Assembly (NCBI GenBank): GCA_963921195.1
Contig: OY992540.1
Coordinates: 11,421,766-11,485,765, forward strand
DNA: 64,000 nucleotides
Origin: Pegoplata infirma
Taxonomy: Eukaryota; Arthropoda; Insecta; Diptera; Anthomyiidae
Direction of reading: 5' to 3'
Numbering within the stretch: the first letter of the stretch is position 1; each line of letters starts with the position of its first letter. The notes beneath the pieces were generated by a model. It did not search any database. It was given only the letters and a program-made list of their open reading frames with translations, and was not told where the DNA came from. The position numbers and the translations under genes were made by a program. This document shows positions 11,240 to 22,900 of the stretch, piece after piece.

Positions 11240-11885
11240 CATCGCTCAACAAATTGAAGGTTTTTCGCTCCGGTTTAAAGTTTCTTATAAAATTTTAAAA
11301 GATTTTGACTCGCTGATTCCAAATCTGTGCTCCAAATTTTTCCATCACGTCTAGAATTTTAATTATTTTCGGTTGAAAATGCGAAAAAAACGCGATATAT
11401 GACTTTTTTGAAAGCCTGCACAGCAGCCACTGAGTGGAATAAAAATCTGGTATAAAGCGTTAGAGTAGAATTGAACTATGATCTCAAATATATGATCAAA
11501 AAAAAAATTGAAGTTGTTGCACTATTATTGGCCAAACATGTATTTTAAAAAAAACACTGAAAAAAATTAGAAAAAGCACCATTTTTAAAAGGCTCTAAAA
11601 CAAAAAGCATATGATCAATCTTTACTGTGAAGAGCTCAAAATTTAGGCAAAAGTTCATTCTTTCTTATAGACTTTTAAAAACATTAATATCTTCCTGTTT
11701 ATACGAAAAATAACACAGAAAACTTAAATTTGTAAAATATTTATTTTTTTTAGTTTTTCTTTGAAAAATATCAAAAAAACCTTAGAGAGAGAGAACAGAT
11801 TTGGAATCAGGAGTTCAAAGTTTACTAAAATTGATCACCAAAATTTAAACCGGAAAATGAGTGTTGAGCAGTGTTATTGATTTAA
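11240..11885. mobile_element. foldback element, GCTCAACA ends
   Basis: CGCTCAACAAATTG with TCCGGTTTAAAGTTT and GATTCCAAATCTGTGCTC on the left is mirrored by GAACAGATTTGGAATCAGGAG, AATTTAAACCGGAAAATGAG and GTGTTGAGCAGTG on the right. Arms are about 100 bases of moderate identity around a 440-base AT-rich centre. No target duplication is clear. Confidence 0.55.
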
Positions 11886-11904
11886 TTAGTAAAGGAAATA
11901 ATGA

Positions 11905-11953
11905 CCTCGAGCTAGAATAAACCTACTCAAAATAAAATATTTTAAAGGTCGCA
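11905..11953 (+). repeat. direct repeat, right copy
   Basis: This is the partner of 9985-10035: CTCGAGCTAGAATAAACC, then TACTCAAAATAAAATATTTT, then GGTCG. Confidence 0.6.
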
Positions 11954-12153
11954 TAAAAAAACTTTCATTTTTTATTAAAAATTAATCATAATTATATAAA
12001 CATCAATATAAATAAGTTTGTAAACATTGATGGCTGAAGGTGAGTTTTAAACAATCTTGAATCTTATTTTTTTAAAATTTTATTTATTTTCTGGATTTTC
12101 GTTTTAATTTTTTATGAGTAATTTTAAACTTGTTAGCAGAACTTGTAAAAAAA

Positions 12154-12877
12154 TACCCAGCAAAACTTAGATTACCAAATAAGGTATAGGATCTCTTATT
12201 TTATACATTGCAGCATTGATGATTTTAACAGGCGATGAGACTCAAAGTAATGCATCCACATTATCACAAAGAATACCAGTAAGGTATAAAATAAGTCATA
12301 AATTTATAACGAAGAATACGAGTAAGGTGTAAAATATATGATATTTTATAGGTTACGAGAAATGAAATAATATAGCATACCAGAAGATAATATATAAGGT
12401 GTTACGAGTAGTGAAAAAGTAATTTTGTATTAAATTTACTCACGTGATTGTAAGTGAGTGTAAGTAGATAAAATATGCTCGTGAGTGAGTGTCGTTAGAA
12501 ATTTTCTGTCGTGAGCCCATCTCTAGTTTAAACTTATGCATTTTTTAAAAAATAATTATTTTTTATGTTATTGTAATGCATTATGCATCCAATTATAAAT
12601 AATGCATTATTTCAAACTTTCAAATAATACATAATGTAACCAAATATAAGTCATCCATGATTTAATGTTTAGAAATAATAAATATGAAATACATTTTTTC
12701 CAATAATCATGCATTACGTAGCAAATTATTAGTAATGCATTATTTTTCACTTGAAAATAATACGTTGTGGAACAAATGTTTGGTAAGACATCCTAAAATA
12801 ATGCTACAAATAAGGTATATACATTACCTGGTAATGTGTTATATAATCACTACCCATTACCAAAGTTTTGCTGGGTA
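12154..12877. mobile_element. TACCCAGCAAAACTT element
   Basis: Perfect 15-base inverted ends, TACCCAGCAAAACTT and AAGTTTTGCTGGGTA. The interior carries many ATGCATTAT-type palindromic words and a nested GTGAGTG-type fragment (12411-12526). No target duplication is visible. Two other members lie at 47381-48344 and 54268-54932, so this is a family; its superfamily is unknown to me. Confidence 0.75.
12411..12526. mobile_element. GTGAGTG-rich hAT-like MITE fragment
   Basis: Contains ACTCACGTGATTGTAAGTGAG and ends GAGCCCATCTCTAG, the right terminus of the family whose full copy is at 48751-49207. The left end is missing. It sits inside the TACCCAGC element. Confidence 0.55.
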
Positions 12878-12879
12878 CT

Positions 12880-13380
12880 ACTACTTTTTATTTTTATTTT
12901 CTAATTATTTCACAATTTTTCAAATTTTTTCTGAATTTTTTTAATTTTTCCTGAATTTTTTATAATTTTTGATGATGGGGTATTTCCAATTTTTTGTAAT
13001 AGCGTTGATTTAAACACAAATGAGAGTCAAAAAATGTTTCCAACATTTTTTTCTGTGCAGACAAAAATTACAAAATTCTTGTATATAATGGTGTTTAAAA
13101 GAAAATTATAACGTATAATTTTTTTTTTTTTTTTTGTTAGATACGGTTTGATAAGTTTCTTATTAATTTTTCCATTATTATTTTCTTTTTTTCCTTCAAA
13201 GTAAATGGAAATTTTTACAAAATTAATAAGAAAATGTATAATAAGACTTTATTTTTTTATATATTTCTTTATTTTACTATATACTTTAAATAAATTTAAT
13301 GGTTCCTTGGAAGTTTGACCTTGTGATATTACTTAAAACATGTACGGTATATAAATTTTAAACAATGCTTCATTTAAAAA
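12880..13380. other. unannotated AT-rich DNA
   Basis: T-rich low complexity to about 12970, then sequence with a TTTTTTTCTGTG end near 13052 (a possible MITE right end with no partner found). No gene is supported. Confidence 0.35.
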
Positions 13381-14396
13381 CAAGTAGAAAAATTAAATTC
13401 GACTTGGCCGAATCTATGAATACCCTCCACAATGCCCATTTTAAGTGATAGTAAATTTTCTAACGTGAAAAAAATAACAGTTATGATTAGAAATATTTTA
13501 TTTTGTGTAAAAAAATTTTTTTTAAGTAATTTTTGAAAAAAAAAAATACAATTTTTTTTTTTTTGAGTGTAAAATTTTTTTGAGTGTAAATTTTTTTCGA
13601 ATTTTACATTCAAACAAAAAAAATACTAATTTTTTTTTGAGTGTAAAATTTTTTCGAATTTTACATTCGAAAAAAAATTTACTAATTTTTTTTTTGAGTG
13701 TAAAATTTTTTTTGAGTGTAAAATTTTTTTCGAGTGTATTTTTTTTTTGTTTTGGTATAAAAATATTTTTGAGTGACAAAAATACGTTTTAAAATATTTT
13801 TGTGACATACCAATGGTTTTGAAACAGGTTTAACGGGTTTTCACCACGTGAATTTAAGGTGAAGCTAATCTGATATTCACGGTTTTGCTAATAACTTTTG
13901 AACCACTGGACCGATTTGGGTGAAATTCAATACGAACTAGGCTGAAGGAACGAAAAACATATATGCCAAGCTTCAGCATCATCAGAATTGATTTTCGAAA
14001 GTTATAGTGCTTTTTATCTCATAAATTCACGAAAAACCCTTGCCAAAATTCAGTCAGTTGCTCATAACTTTTGAACCACTGGACCGATTTCGCTGGATTG
14101 CAATACCAACCTGACCAGGTAAATGCCCAACGTATATGCCAAACTTCAGGAGCCTCCGTGAAGTCTTTCGAAAGTTAGCGTGTTTTCAACAGACAGACAG
14201 ACAGACAGACAGACAGACGGACAGACGGACGGACGGACGGACGGACGGACGGACGGACATCGCTAGATCGTCTTAAAATCGATCGAGGATCATGAATATA
14301 TATACTTTATGGGGTCCTAGACCAATATTTCGAGGTGTTACAAACGGAATGACAAACTTATATATACCCTCTATCAGTAGAGTGGAGGGTATAAAA
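13381..14396 (+). mobile_element. mini-me/DINE-1-like element, most complete copy
   Basis: The order is: start CAAGTAGAAAAATTAAATTC with GACTTGGCCGAATC and ATACCCTCCACAATGCCC; an AT-rich array of TTTTTTGAGTGTAAAATTTT variants (about 13500-13790); two related modules beginning ATAACTTTTGAACCACTGG at 13891 and 14064 (173 bases apart); a (GACA)n(GACG)n run at 14190-14258; the TA-rich core before TTTATGGGGTCCTAGACC; and a tail ending GAGTGGAGGGTATAAAA. It has no coding function: frames across the A/T array are artefacts. This copy is the reference for the interrupted ones. Confidence 0.85.
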
Positions 14397-14399
14397 AAC

Positions 14400-15045
14400 G
14401 CTTAAAGGTACAGGTTTTTGTTCATTTTTCTTTTTTTATTTTAAAAATGAAAAAGAAAAAAGAAAACAGACAATAGTACAACTGCTAGCAGAAGCAGCAG
14501 TAAGTTTTCATAAAACTACAAATAATGGTTGTAAAATACCACTTGTTAAATATTCATCATAAAAAAAAATGTTAAAGAGAACAGAGTGAGAAATATAACT
14601 TCATACAAAAGTTATGAAGCTTTTGGAAAAACCCTAAATCGTTCAATTTTCTGCAATGAATAAAAAGCACTTAATACATTTTAATTGATCTTTCTTTTTT
14701 AAAATCTAAAAATGTTTTTAAAGCAACATTTTACTCCATAGGATCCACAATTTTTGAGCTACACAATTTTTATCCTTAAATATCTTTTAGAAAAACATTT
14801 ATTTTTCATTGTTAAACATTTAGTACCGAAAAAAAATATTTTTTTTTTATTGTTTAAACATTTATTTGTCTCTCTGGACGACACAATCTACCATTTCACT
14901 AACAATATAAATGCATTGTTCTGTTTTTTCATGTTTATGCACGAGTTTTCAATGTTTATCAAAAGAGGTCACTTGGAGGTCATTTTTATTTATCTATGTT
15001 TTTTTTTTTTTTGTTATTTTGCAACAGTTTATTTAACAAGACAAT
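14400..15045. other. unannotated AT-rich DNA
   Basis: No gene supported. The 97-residue plus-strand frame at 14754-15047 is rich in Phe, Ile and Tyr as expected from T-rich DNA and shows no recognisable domain. Confidence 0.4.
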
Positions 15046-15130
15046 AGTTTAAATCAAGCAAGGGTGGAGAATCTTTAAATACCCTTCACACTGGTATGAA
15101 AAGAAAATTTAAGCTAATGTACATTTTCAG
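15046..15130 (+). mobile_element. mini-me 5' fragment
   Basis: CAAGCAAGGGTGGAGAATCTTTAAATACCC and CACACTGGTATG match the start of the GCTGTGCCGAATC subfamily with changes. Only the first part remains. Confidence 0.4.
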
Positions 15131-15190
15131 ATAAAATAATAAATTCGTGCTCACCAAAACTTTTATATTCTACAAATGGTAAAATATAAA

Positions 15191-15605
15191 ACAAGTAAGA
15201 ACACTATAGTCGATCAAGACCGAACATTGAACGATTTATCTGAATATCGGACAACATATTTATACGGGACTAATTGTAAGTCCAAAAATGGTCCAATTAT
15301 AATCAGATTTGCTACAAAGGCTACCTATTTAAATACGAGTATTAAAGCCATTTAAGCCAAATTCAAAGGGGACGTTTGTGTGGGAGCTAGGTCTAAATTT
15401 TTAAGCCGATTTTTTGCCTATTTCAAAAGGCTTCGTCCTTGAGTCAAGAAATGCCTAAATTTAAATTTTTACCAATCGAATAAAAATTGCGACCTGTACG
15501 ATACAGGTTTACATGGACAGACGGACGGACAGCCATTGCTAAATCGATTTAAAAAGTGATTCTAAGTCGACAAGTATACTTGAAGGTAGGACTAGTACCA
15601 GAAAT
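15191..15605 (+). mobile_element. mini-me subfamily 2 (TAGTCGATCAAGACCG), 3'-truncated
   Basis: Starts CAAGTAAGAACACTATAGTCG and reaches ACAGACGGACGGACAGCC and AAATCGATTT but lacks the tail ATACCCTGTACCACAG. Compared with 15684-17256 it is internally shortened. Confidence 0.6.
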
Positions 15606-15683
15606 ATAGAGAAAATTTTTCATTTTCTAAAACCGATTGACCGATTTCAGAAATTTCATATTCAGCATGTCAAAATTAATTGA

Positions 15684-17256
15684 AATAAGTATGAAAGTTA
15701 TAGTCGGTCAAGACCGACCATATAATACCCTACAACAGTGTTTTCCGAAAAATTGGTCCCAAGTCCAAACATGGACCGATTGGATCTATCTTTTGTTAGA
15801 TCTTTAATTAGTGTAGAAAACACAAATAGGCTCATTTTTGTTTCCAATAGACCGATTTAACTTAATATCGGTCGAAATTTTTATAAAGGAGACCAAAATG
15901 AATATATTCAGATAAAAGTAAGTTACCAAAGTACACCTAAAAACAAAATTTTAATCAAATATTTCTAACTTTCATAAATTTTGAGAGATTTATGTGAATA
16001 TCGGGAGGGTGGTTTGTATGGGGACTACAAGAGGAACTGGCCCAATTCCTTTAAAATTTGGAATGATAATTTATGAATACAAAAAACGATTACCAAGCAA
16101 ATTTCGAAAGGATGCCTGTTATAATACGCTAATAAGAGTCACTTAAGTCAAATTAAAGGGGACGTTTGTATGGGAGATACACTCAAAATAATACATTAGT
16201 AGATTTACTAATTTTTTTTTTGCTAATACTGGTTAGCTAACCTTTAGCAAATTTTTAGTTGAGATAAGCATGATAGCAAAAATATCTTGCAAACTTCATT
16301 TAGCGCAGTAGCAATTTTAAACAAAATTTGAACTAATTTTTTTTGCTAAATTTAAAATTGAGTTGACCAAATTTTTACAAGCTTTTTTGCTAATATTAGC
16401 ATAAACAAATGGAAAATTTATAGTATCGCCGGTTCTCTTCACATGTGTGGACCCTAATGGGTCCTAACTTTGGATTCAAAAAAGTTAGCATTCCCGAAAT
16501 TTTTGAAATGCTCATATCTCGGTAAATATTGCCGACACAACAAAAAGTCCAAAAGCATTTTTGTAGCTCTCAACACGTAAACCAAGAAAATAATCAAAAG
16601 CTCTCCGAGTAATATTGTTGAAGTTATCGAGTTTTGTAATTCTCAAAACCCCGGTGGTCCCCTAAGATCACGTATCTCAAAAAATAAGCAAGGTAGAGCG
16701 AAACGGACACAAATTTTTGATCAAAAACTATGACGGTTTTTAAGGAACCCAACTAGGTCTAGGCCCATCGGGGTCTGGACCTATCGGGTCCGAACCCAAA
16801 GGGGTCCTCAAATGTGTATGAACTAAGTTGAAATAAAAAAAAAATCAGTTAACTAATTTTTGGCAAAATATTTTTGCTAACTTTACCAAAAAAATTGTGG
16901 GTTCAAAATCAGCTAATTTTCTTGTAGGTTTACAAGCTTTTTCTGCTAACATTACAGTTTTTTTTTTAGTGTAGGTCTAAACATGGACCGATTTTCCCCA
17001 ATTTCAATAGGTGTCCTTGGGGCAAAAGAAGCTTAAGTTTCAAATTCCAGCCAAATACATGTATCGTGTTTACAACGTTTACATGGACGGACAGACGGAC
17101 AGACGGACGGGCGTACATCGCTAAATCGACTCAAAAAATAATTCTGAGTCGATCGGTATACATAAATGCTGGTCTTGGACCAATATTTCGAGTAGTTACA
17201 AACATCAGCACAAACTCATTATACCCTGTACCACAGAAAGGTGTAGGGTATAAAAA
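15684..17256 (+). mobile_element. mini-me subfamily 2, split by a TA-flanked element
   Basis: Begins AAGTATGAAAGTTATAGTCGG, with AGACCGACCATATAATACCC, and ends ATACCCTGTACCACAG then GGTGTAGGGTATAAAA. A GACGGACAGACGG run lies at 17088-17110. The interior is interrupted at 16180-16971. The last 200 bases are inside the first unit of the large tandem duplication and so recur at 23201-23398. Confidence 0.7.
16180..16971. mobile_element. CACTCAAAA-ended element, TA target
   Basis: Ends CACTCAAAA and TTTTAGTG, flanked by TA (16178-16179 and 16972-16973). The uninterrupted reading GGGAGATAGGTCTAAA agrees with GGGAGCTAGGTCTAAA in the sister copy at 15385, which fixes the borders. Inside, TTAGCTAACC and GTTAGCTAAC-like words recur, and a further GC-richer segment (about 16440-16825) is bounded by CACATGTGTGGACCC and its rough complement. 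TA duplication points to Tc1/mariner. Confidence 0.7.
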
Positions 17257-18844
17257 TTGTATCGCAAGATTTTTTTTTCATTTTTAAAAATTTTAAATTT
17301 TGTTAGACATTTTGCAAAAATCCAAAGCTTTGGGTGCCACGGGTTTGAATTATGGGATTTGGCTCAAATTTAAATATGTAAGGGTCAAGGGAAAGAAATT
17401 TTTAGATTTATTTCAAAATATTAGGAAAAAACCGCCACATTTTGCAAATTTCAAACAGCGATATCTCGAAAACTGTTAAACCGATTTTAAAAAATTTTTG
17501 ATATTCGTGTGCAGTTTTTTTTAACCCAAAACTTTGATCCATGGTCGCCACGTGTTATTCTAATCCGATTGGAAGAATAAAAATTTGCCTGGACACTTGG
17601 GAAATTAAGAGATAGAAGGAAATATCAGAAATTGAAGAAAAAGTAAAAATTTAGAAAAAATATAAAAATTTAGAATAGTTATTTTTCCACAGAAAACGAA
17701 CAAGTTTTTAGCTCTAAGTTTAAAAATGCAATTTTAGGCAACTGCAAATTCTGATTTAGCAAATTTATTGCATTTTTTCCAAGGAATAATTTTTGTCTTC
17801 ATTAATTATTTAATATCCCTCATGGTTTTCGAGATAAGCTTGAAATGTCAATTTCTTAATGTTGATTTTTTCCCAAACGGTTCTGGCTAAGATTTAGATT
17901 TTCGTCGAAATATATTTATGGAGCAACCCACTTGATGTTAATGTCGGTTCCAATGAAGCGTGGTGGGGAATATTTTTTGATTTCTGCGCAACCGAATAAA
18001 ACATTCTTATTTGTTTCTTTCCTATCCAAAATTTTAAATCTATAAAACCTGTCGAAGCGTACCTTCCCAGACAAATTAAAACGGAAACATGTTAACATCT
18101 ATGCAATGTGTATTTACAGCACTCAACAATTTTACATTTTGTAAATGTGTTTTTTTTATAATTGTAACATTTGTTTTTTATGTTTAACAAAAAAAACAAA
18201 TCTCTGTAATTTTCATTGTCACTTTCAGTGGCAATGACATTGAGTATAATAAAAGACTTTTTATAAAAAAAAAAAACATAAAACAAATGTGCAACAACAA
18301 ATTTATTATAAGCAACTTGTTAATGATAATCATTGTCATCATCATAATAATAACCAACTGACTGACTGTCTATATAATGGCTAATGACAATGTTAACAGT
18401 GGTAATAATAATTACAATTAAGTATGTACCTACCACCAACATATTGTGGTTAACAAACATTTTTGAAATGGGATTTTTATTTTTTTTTATCAACAGAGTT
18501 TATTTTACAGAAGCACAGAAAAAAATATTAAATTTTTTTTTTTCAATTAAAATTTTATTTGATATTAAATTTCACTTTAATTAACCATTGTAATTGATTT
18601 AATAAATGTTTTTATTAAATTTTAACCTTTGCTTAAAAAAACTAAATCGGGTTTGTATGTAATACAAATACGCATAAAAATGCAAAAATAAAAAAAATAA
18701 AACTTTAAATGTTAAAATTATTTCCTCACAAAATTAATTTTGTAATTGAATCAACTAATTTCGTAATTGAAATTCATTTTTATTAATTTCTGTGTGTATG
18801 CAAAAAGAAACCAATTAGAAATTACATATTCTGTTATACATATA

Positions 18845-19922
18845 TGAGGCATTCCACACCAAATGTCCAGCGAAAAAAAACATGTGTACTGTAAACTTCT
18901 GAATAGGTTGTATGGATAGCCCTATATGGAACTTAGAAAATTGCGTTTTTGGTATTTCAATTTTTCAAAAACTGGGCTTAGGAGGCGTGGTCAAATATTG
19001 GAAAAATGGTAAAATTTGTGGCGAGTTGCCGTGATTAAATATTTATCATATTAAAACAAAATGCACCACAATCTCAAAAATTCACATTCTTATATAGTTT
19101 TGTATGGGCTATCGATTAATTTTTTTTTTTTTTTTGATAATTTTCAGAACCCGTTCTGAAATTTTAGATTTTTTAAAAAAGTCAATTTATCAAAATTCCG
19201 GCCACTTTTTTTTTTTTAATTTTTTTTTTTAAGTTTACATGTTTGTCCATCCACACAAAGAAATTTAGAAACACGTTCTTCTTTTTTTGAGAAAATCGCA
19301 TTTGAATTTTAAATTTCATAACAATTTTGTAATTTGCTTGTATTTTCTTGTATTAACAGAGCGTATGAGAAATATTTATGCAATTAATATTACTCATTCG
19401 CAACGTTAAAACAAGAAAATACAAGCAAATTACAAAATTGTTATGAAATTTAAAATTCAAATGCGATTTTCTCGAAAAAAAGGAAGAACTTGTTTCTGAA
19501 TTTCTTTGTGTGGATGGACAAACATCTAAACTTTAAAAAAAAAAAAAATTAAAAAAAAAAAGTGGCCGGACTTTTGATAAATTGACTTTTTTAAAAAATG
19601 TAAAATTTCAGAACGGGTTCTGAAAATTTTCCAAAAAAAAAAATTTTTAATCGATAGTCTATACGAAACTATATAAGAATGTAAATGTTTGAGATTGTGG
19701 TGCATTCCGTTTTAATGTGATAAATATTTAATCAAGACAACTCGCCACAAATTTGACCATTTTTCCAATATTTGACCACGCCTCCTAAGCCCAGTTTTTA
19801 AAAAATTGAAAAACCAAAAACGCAATTTTTTAAGTTCCATATAGGGCTATCCAAACAACCTATTCAGACATTTACGGGACACATGTTTTTCTGTAGCGGG
19901 ACATTTGGTGTGGAATGCCTCA
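18845..19922. mobile_element. foldback element, TGAGGCATTCC ends (unit 1)
   Basis: Ends TGAGGCATTCCACACCAAAT and its complement, flanked by TA (18843-18844, 19923-19924) within ATATAT. The arms, about 500 bases each, are highly complementary (for example GACCACGCCTCCTAAGCCCAG on the right against CTGGGCTTAGGAGGCGTGGTC on the left) and meet near 19380. It encodes nothing. It shares its terminus with the elements at 2196, 45890 and 61580. Confidence 0.85.
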
Positions 19923-21074
19923 TATATGCTTTGTCCTACACCCAAAGAAATAGTTATCAATATTCGTCCAATGTAACATATTGATGTAACTTGATGTTAA
20001 TATTCATCAATTTGATGAAAAATATTTAAAAAATTAAGTGCAGTTACGAAAAAGTGCATCTACCCGAATATTTTTTTTTATTAAAAATTTCATTTACATC
20101 CATGATAACACTATTGAAAGAACTTAAAATTGTAAAACAGTTTTTTTATTACTTACATGAAAGTTAACATTGCACTTAAAATTATAAAATTTTCTTTAAG
20201 TGCAATTTGTTTGTGTTAAAAAAAAATGACAATGAAACAGACAAGAGTTACCAAACGAATTGTTATTGACAAACGCTTTTGAATTTCTTTTGATATGACA
20301 TATTACAATTTCCGGTGGTTTTCTCTTTATCTATCATACATATAAAATTATTGATTTTGAATTATGAATTGCTGTATCGTTTAAAATAAAGGGAGGGGAA
20401 AGTGATAAGTCAGCATGACAAATTAATTTATTTGTTTTTAAAGGAAAAATGTTTCTTTAATGAAAAATAATGAATGGTAGCATCCCTTTTTGTACAATGT
20501 CATGGCAAACGTGTTATTGACATTTTTTTGGTGCTAAAGAAAATCCAAGGTTTTCTAACATTTATACCAAAAGATAAATGCAATTTTCCCCGTTTTTTGC
20601 TAATCGAAATGTCACGTTTAAAAGTTATAAATAACACAAAATTTAATGGGGATAAATATTGAATGATATAAACATGGGAACAAAAAACATCCAATATTAG
20701 AATGTAATTTGCAATTATATATTACTCATACGTATCGATGAACCCAATATGTATTAAAAATATAAGAGACGTTTAAATGTGTGAAATTGATAATTTAACA
20801 GAATTGAAATGAATTTTAATCAAAACTTGACAATGATTGTATGAAAATTAGTTTCAAATGACTTAAAGGTTACGATACAAACACAAATTAATCATACGTA
20901 ATGCTGCTACACTTATAAAAAAATTAAAAATTTTTAATGTTGACAATCGATACGTTCTCAATACCGTTATCCATTTCAAAACCCATTCAATGGAATATCG
21001 GTATCAATACCAATACCGAAACTCAGTTTGAATACCGGTATTCAAAACCTTTTTCCTTTGATAGCGGTACATAC

Positions 21075-22900
21075 TAGGGTGGCTCGTTTTTGGGCTTTTC
21101 TCTCTGATCAAATTCTAATAACCGCCAAAAGTGTCGGTCCCCTAAGGGTAACTCACATGCAAAATATCACTTCGATCGGAGTTTACCTTCTGTCTCCACT
21201 TTGAGCCTCAAAATTGGGGTTTTTGCAAAAAAGGACTTTTAAAAAAAAATAAAAAAAAAATTAAGTTTTTTTATTAAAATAATTTAAAAAAAATTTTTGC
21301 ATAATATTTGATCGTAAATACTTAAATATTAAATTTAAAGATTTTACGGTATCATTAACCCGTTCAAACTGGATACCAAAAAAATGGCATGATTTTGGGG
21401 GCGTTCTCAAAACACCTTTTTTCAAAATTTGAAAATTTTATTAAAAAAAAAATTTAAAAATACCATTTTTTCTTTCGGAATTCATTAAGAACACCTTGGA
21501 GAAGAAAAATGTGAAATATGGCGGATATCCGTCGAGCCACTTTTTGGGAATCGCGGGGGAAAGTTAGCGGATTTCAAGGAAATGTTGGTTTTATCAATAA
21601 TTTGGATTAATAAAATCGTATAAATTTCATTTTTGGGCAAATTAACTGTTTTTTGGTGTCGTGGCATTCTATTAGATAACTTTAAGTCTGTCATAAGATC
21701 TTACCGATCTAGGACGTCTTTAACCCACATTGGCTGGGGGTCAAAAATGACCCCCGCAGGAAATTTGAAGTTTAGAGCTTAAATTTTGTGCTATTAACAA
21801 GTATAAAACGGCTTTTGTGTTTTTTACCCTAACTATTATTTCGTATTAATATATTATCTTTAAAAAAATCGTTAACCCTTCTTGGTAGGGGGTCAAAAAT
21901 GACCCATTCAATAAAAAGTATATATTTTTTATAGAAAATTAATTTGTGGCAGTCTATTAGATAACTTTAAATCAGCCCTAAAATTTCACCTGTTTAAGAT
22001 ATCTTTAACCCACATTGGCTAGGGGTCAAAAATGACCCCGGCAAAAACTTTTCGGCATAGTGCTTGATTTTTTTGATATCAACAAAATTTATATTTTTTA
22101 TTGAATGGGTAATTTTTGACCCCCTACCAAAAAGGGTTAACAATTTTTTTAAATATAATATATTAATACAAAATAATAGTTGGGGTAAAAAACACAAAAG
22201 CCGTTTTATACTTGTCAAATTTCCTGCGGGGGTAATTTTTGACCCCAAGCCAATGTGGGTTAAAGACATCCTAGATGGGTAAAATTTCATGACATACTTA
22301 AAGTTATCTAACAGAATGCCACGACACCAAAAAACAGTTAATTTGCCGAAAAATAAAATTTATAAGATTTTATTAACCCAAATTATTGATAAAACCAACA
22401 TTTCCTTGAAATCCGCTAACTTCCCCCCGCGATTCCCAAAAAGTGGCTCGACGGATATCCGCCATATTTCACATTTTTCTTCTCCAAGGTGTTCTTAATG
22501 AATTCAGGAAGAAAAAAATGTATATTTAAAATTTGTTTAAATAAAATTTTTAAATTTTGAAAAAAGGTGTTTTGAGAACGCCCCCAAAATCATGTCATTT
22601 TCAAGTTTGAACGAGTTAATAATACCGAAAAATCTTTAAATTTCATATTTAAGTATTTATGATCAAATATTATGCAAAAAAATTTTTTTTAATTATTTTA
22701 ATAAAAAAACTTAATTTTTTTTTTTTTTTTTAAAAAAAGTCCTTTTTTGCAAAAACCCCAATTTTGAGGCTCAAAGTGGAGACAGAAGATAAACTCCGAT
22801 CGAATTGATATTTTGCATGTGAGTTACCTTTAGGGGACCGACACTTTTGGCGGGTATAAGAATTTGTTCAGAGAGAAAAGCCCAAAAACGACCCACCTTA
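21075..22900. mobile_element. hAT-type foldback with 8-bp target duplication (unit 1)
   Basis: Ends TAGGGTGGCTCGTTTTTGGG and the near complement ending CGACCCACCTTA. They are flanked by an exact 8-bp repeat, GTACATAC, at 21067-21074 and 22901-22908. Arms are about 900 bases. Inside lie five copies of a short module in which TTAACCC is followed by GGGGTCAAAAATGACCC (about 21722, 21876, 22008, and inverted near 22105 and 22225). The 69- to 98-residue frames on both strands are arm readings. Confidence 0.85.

Noticed and set aside
14190..14258. (GACA)n(GACG)n as an independent microsatellite
   Set aside because: The same run occupies the same place in every mini-me copy (2133, 17088, 51256, 60636), so it belongs to the element.
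21994..22290. 98-residue minus frame and its 72-residue plus counterpart, repeated in unit 2
   Set aside because: Matching frames on both strands of inverted arms are expected from a foldback; no start context or family match.
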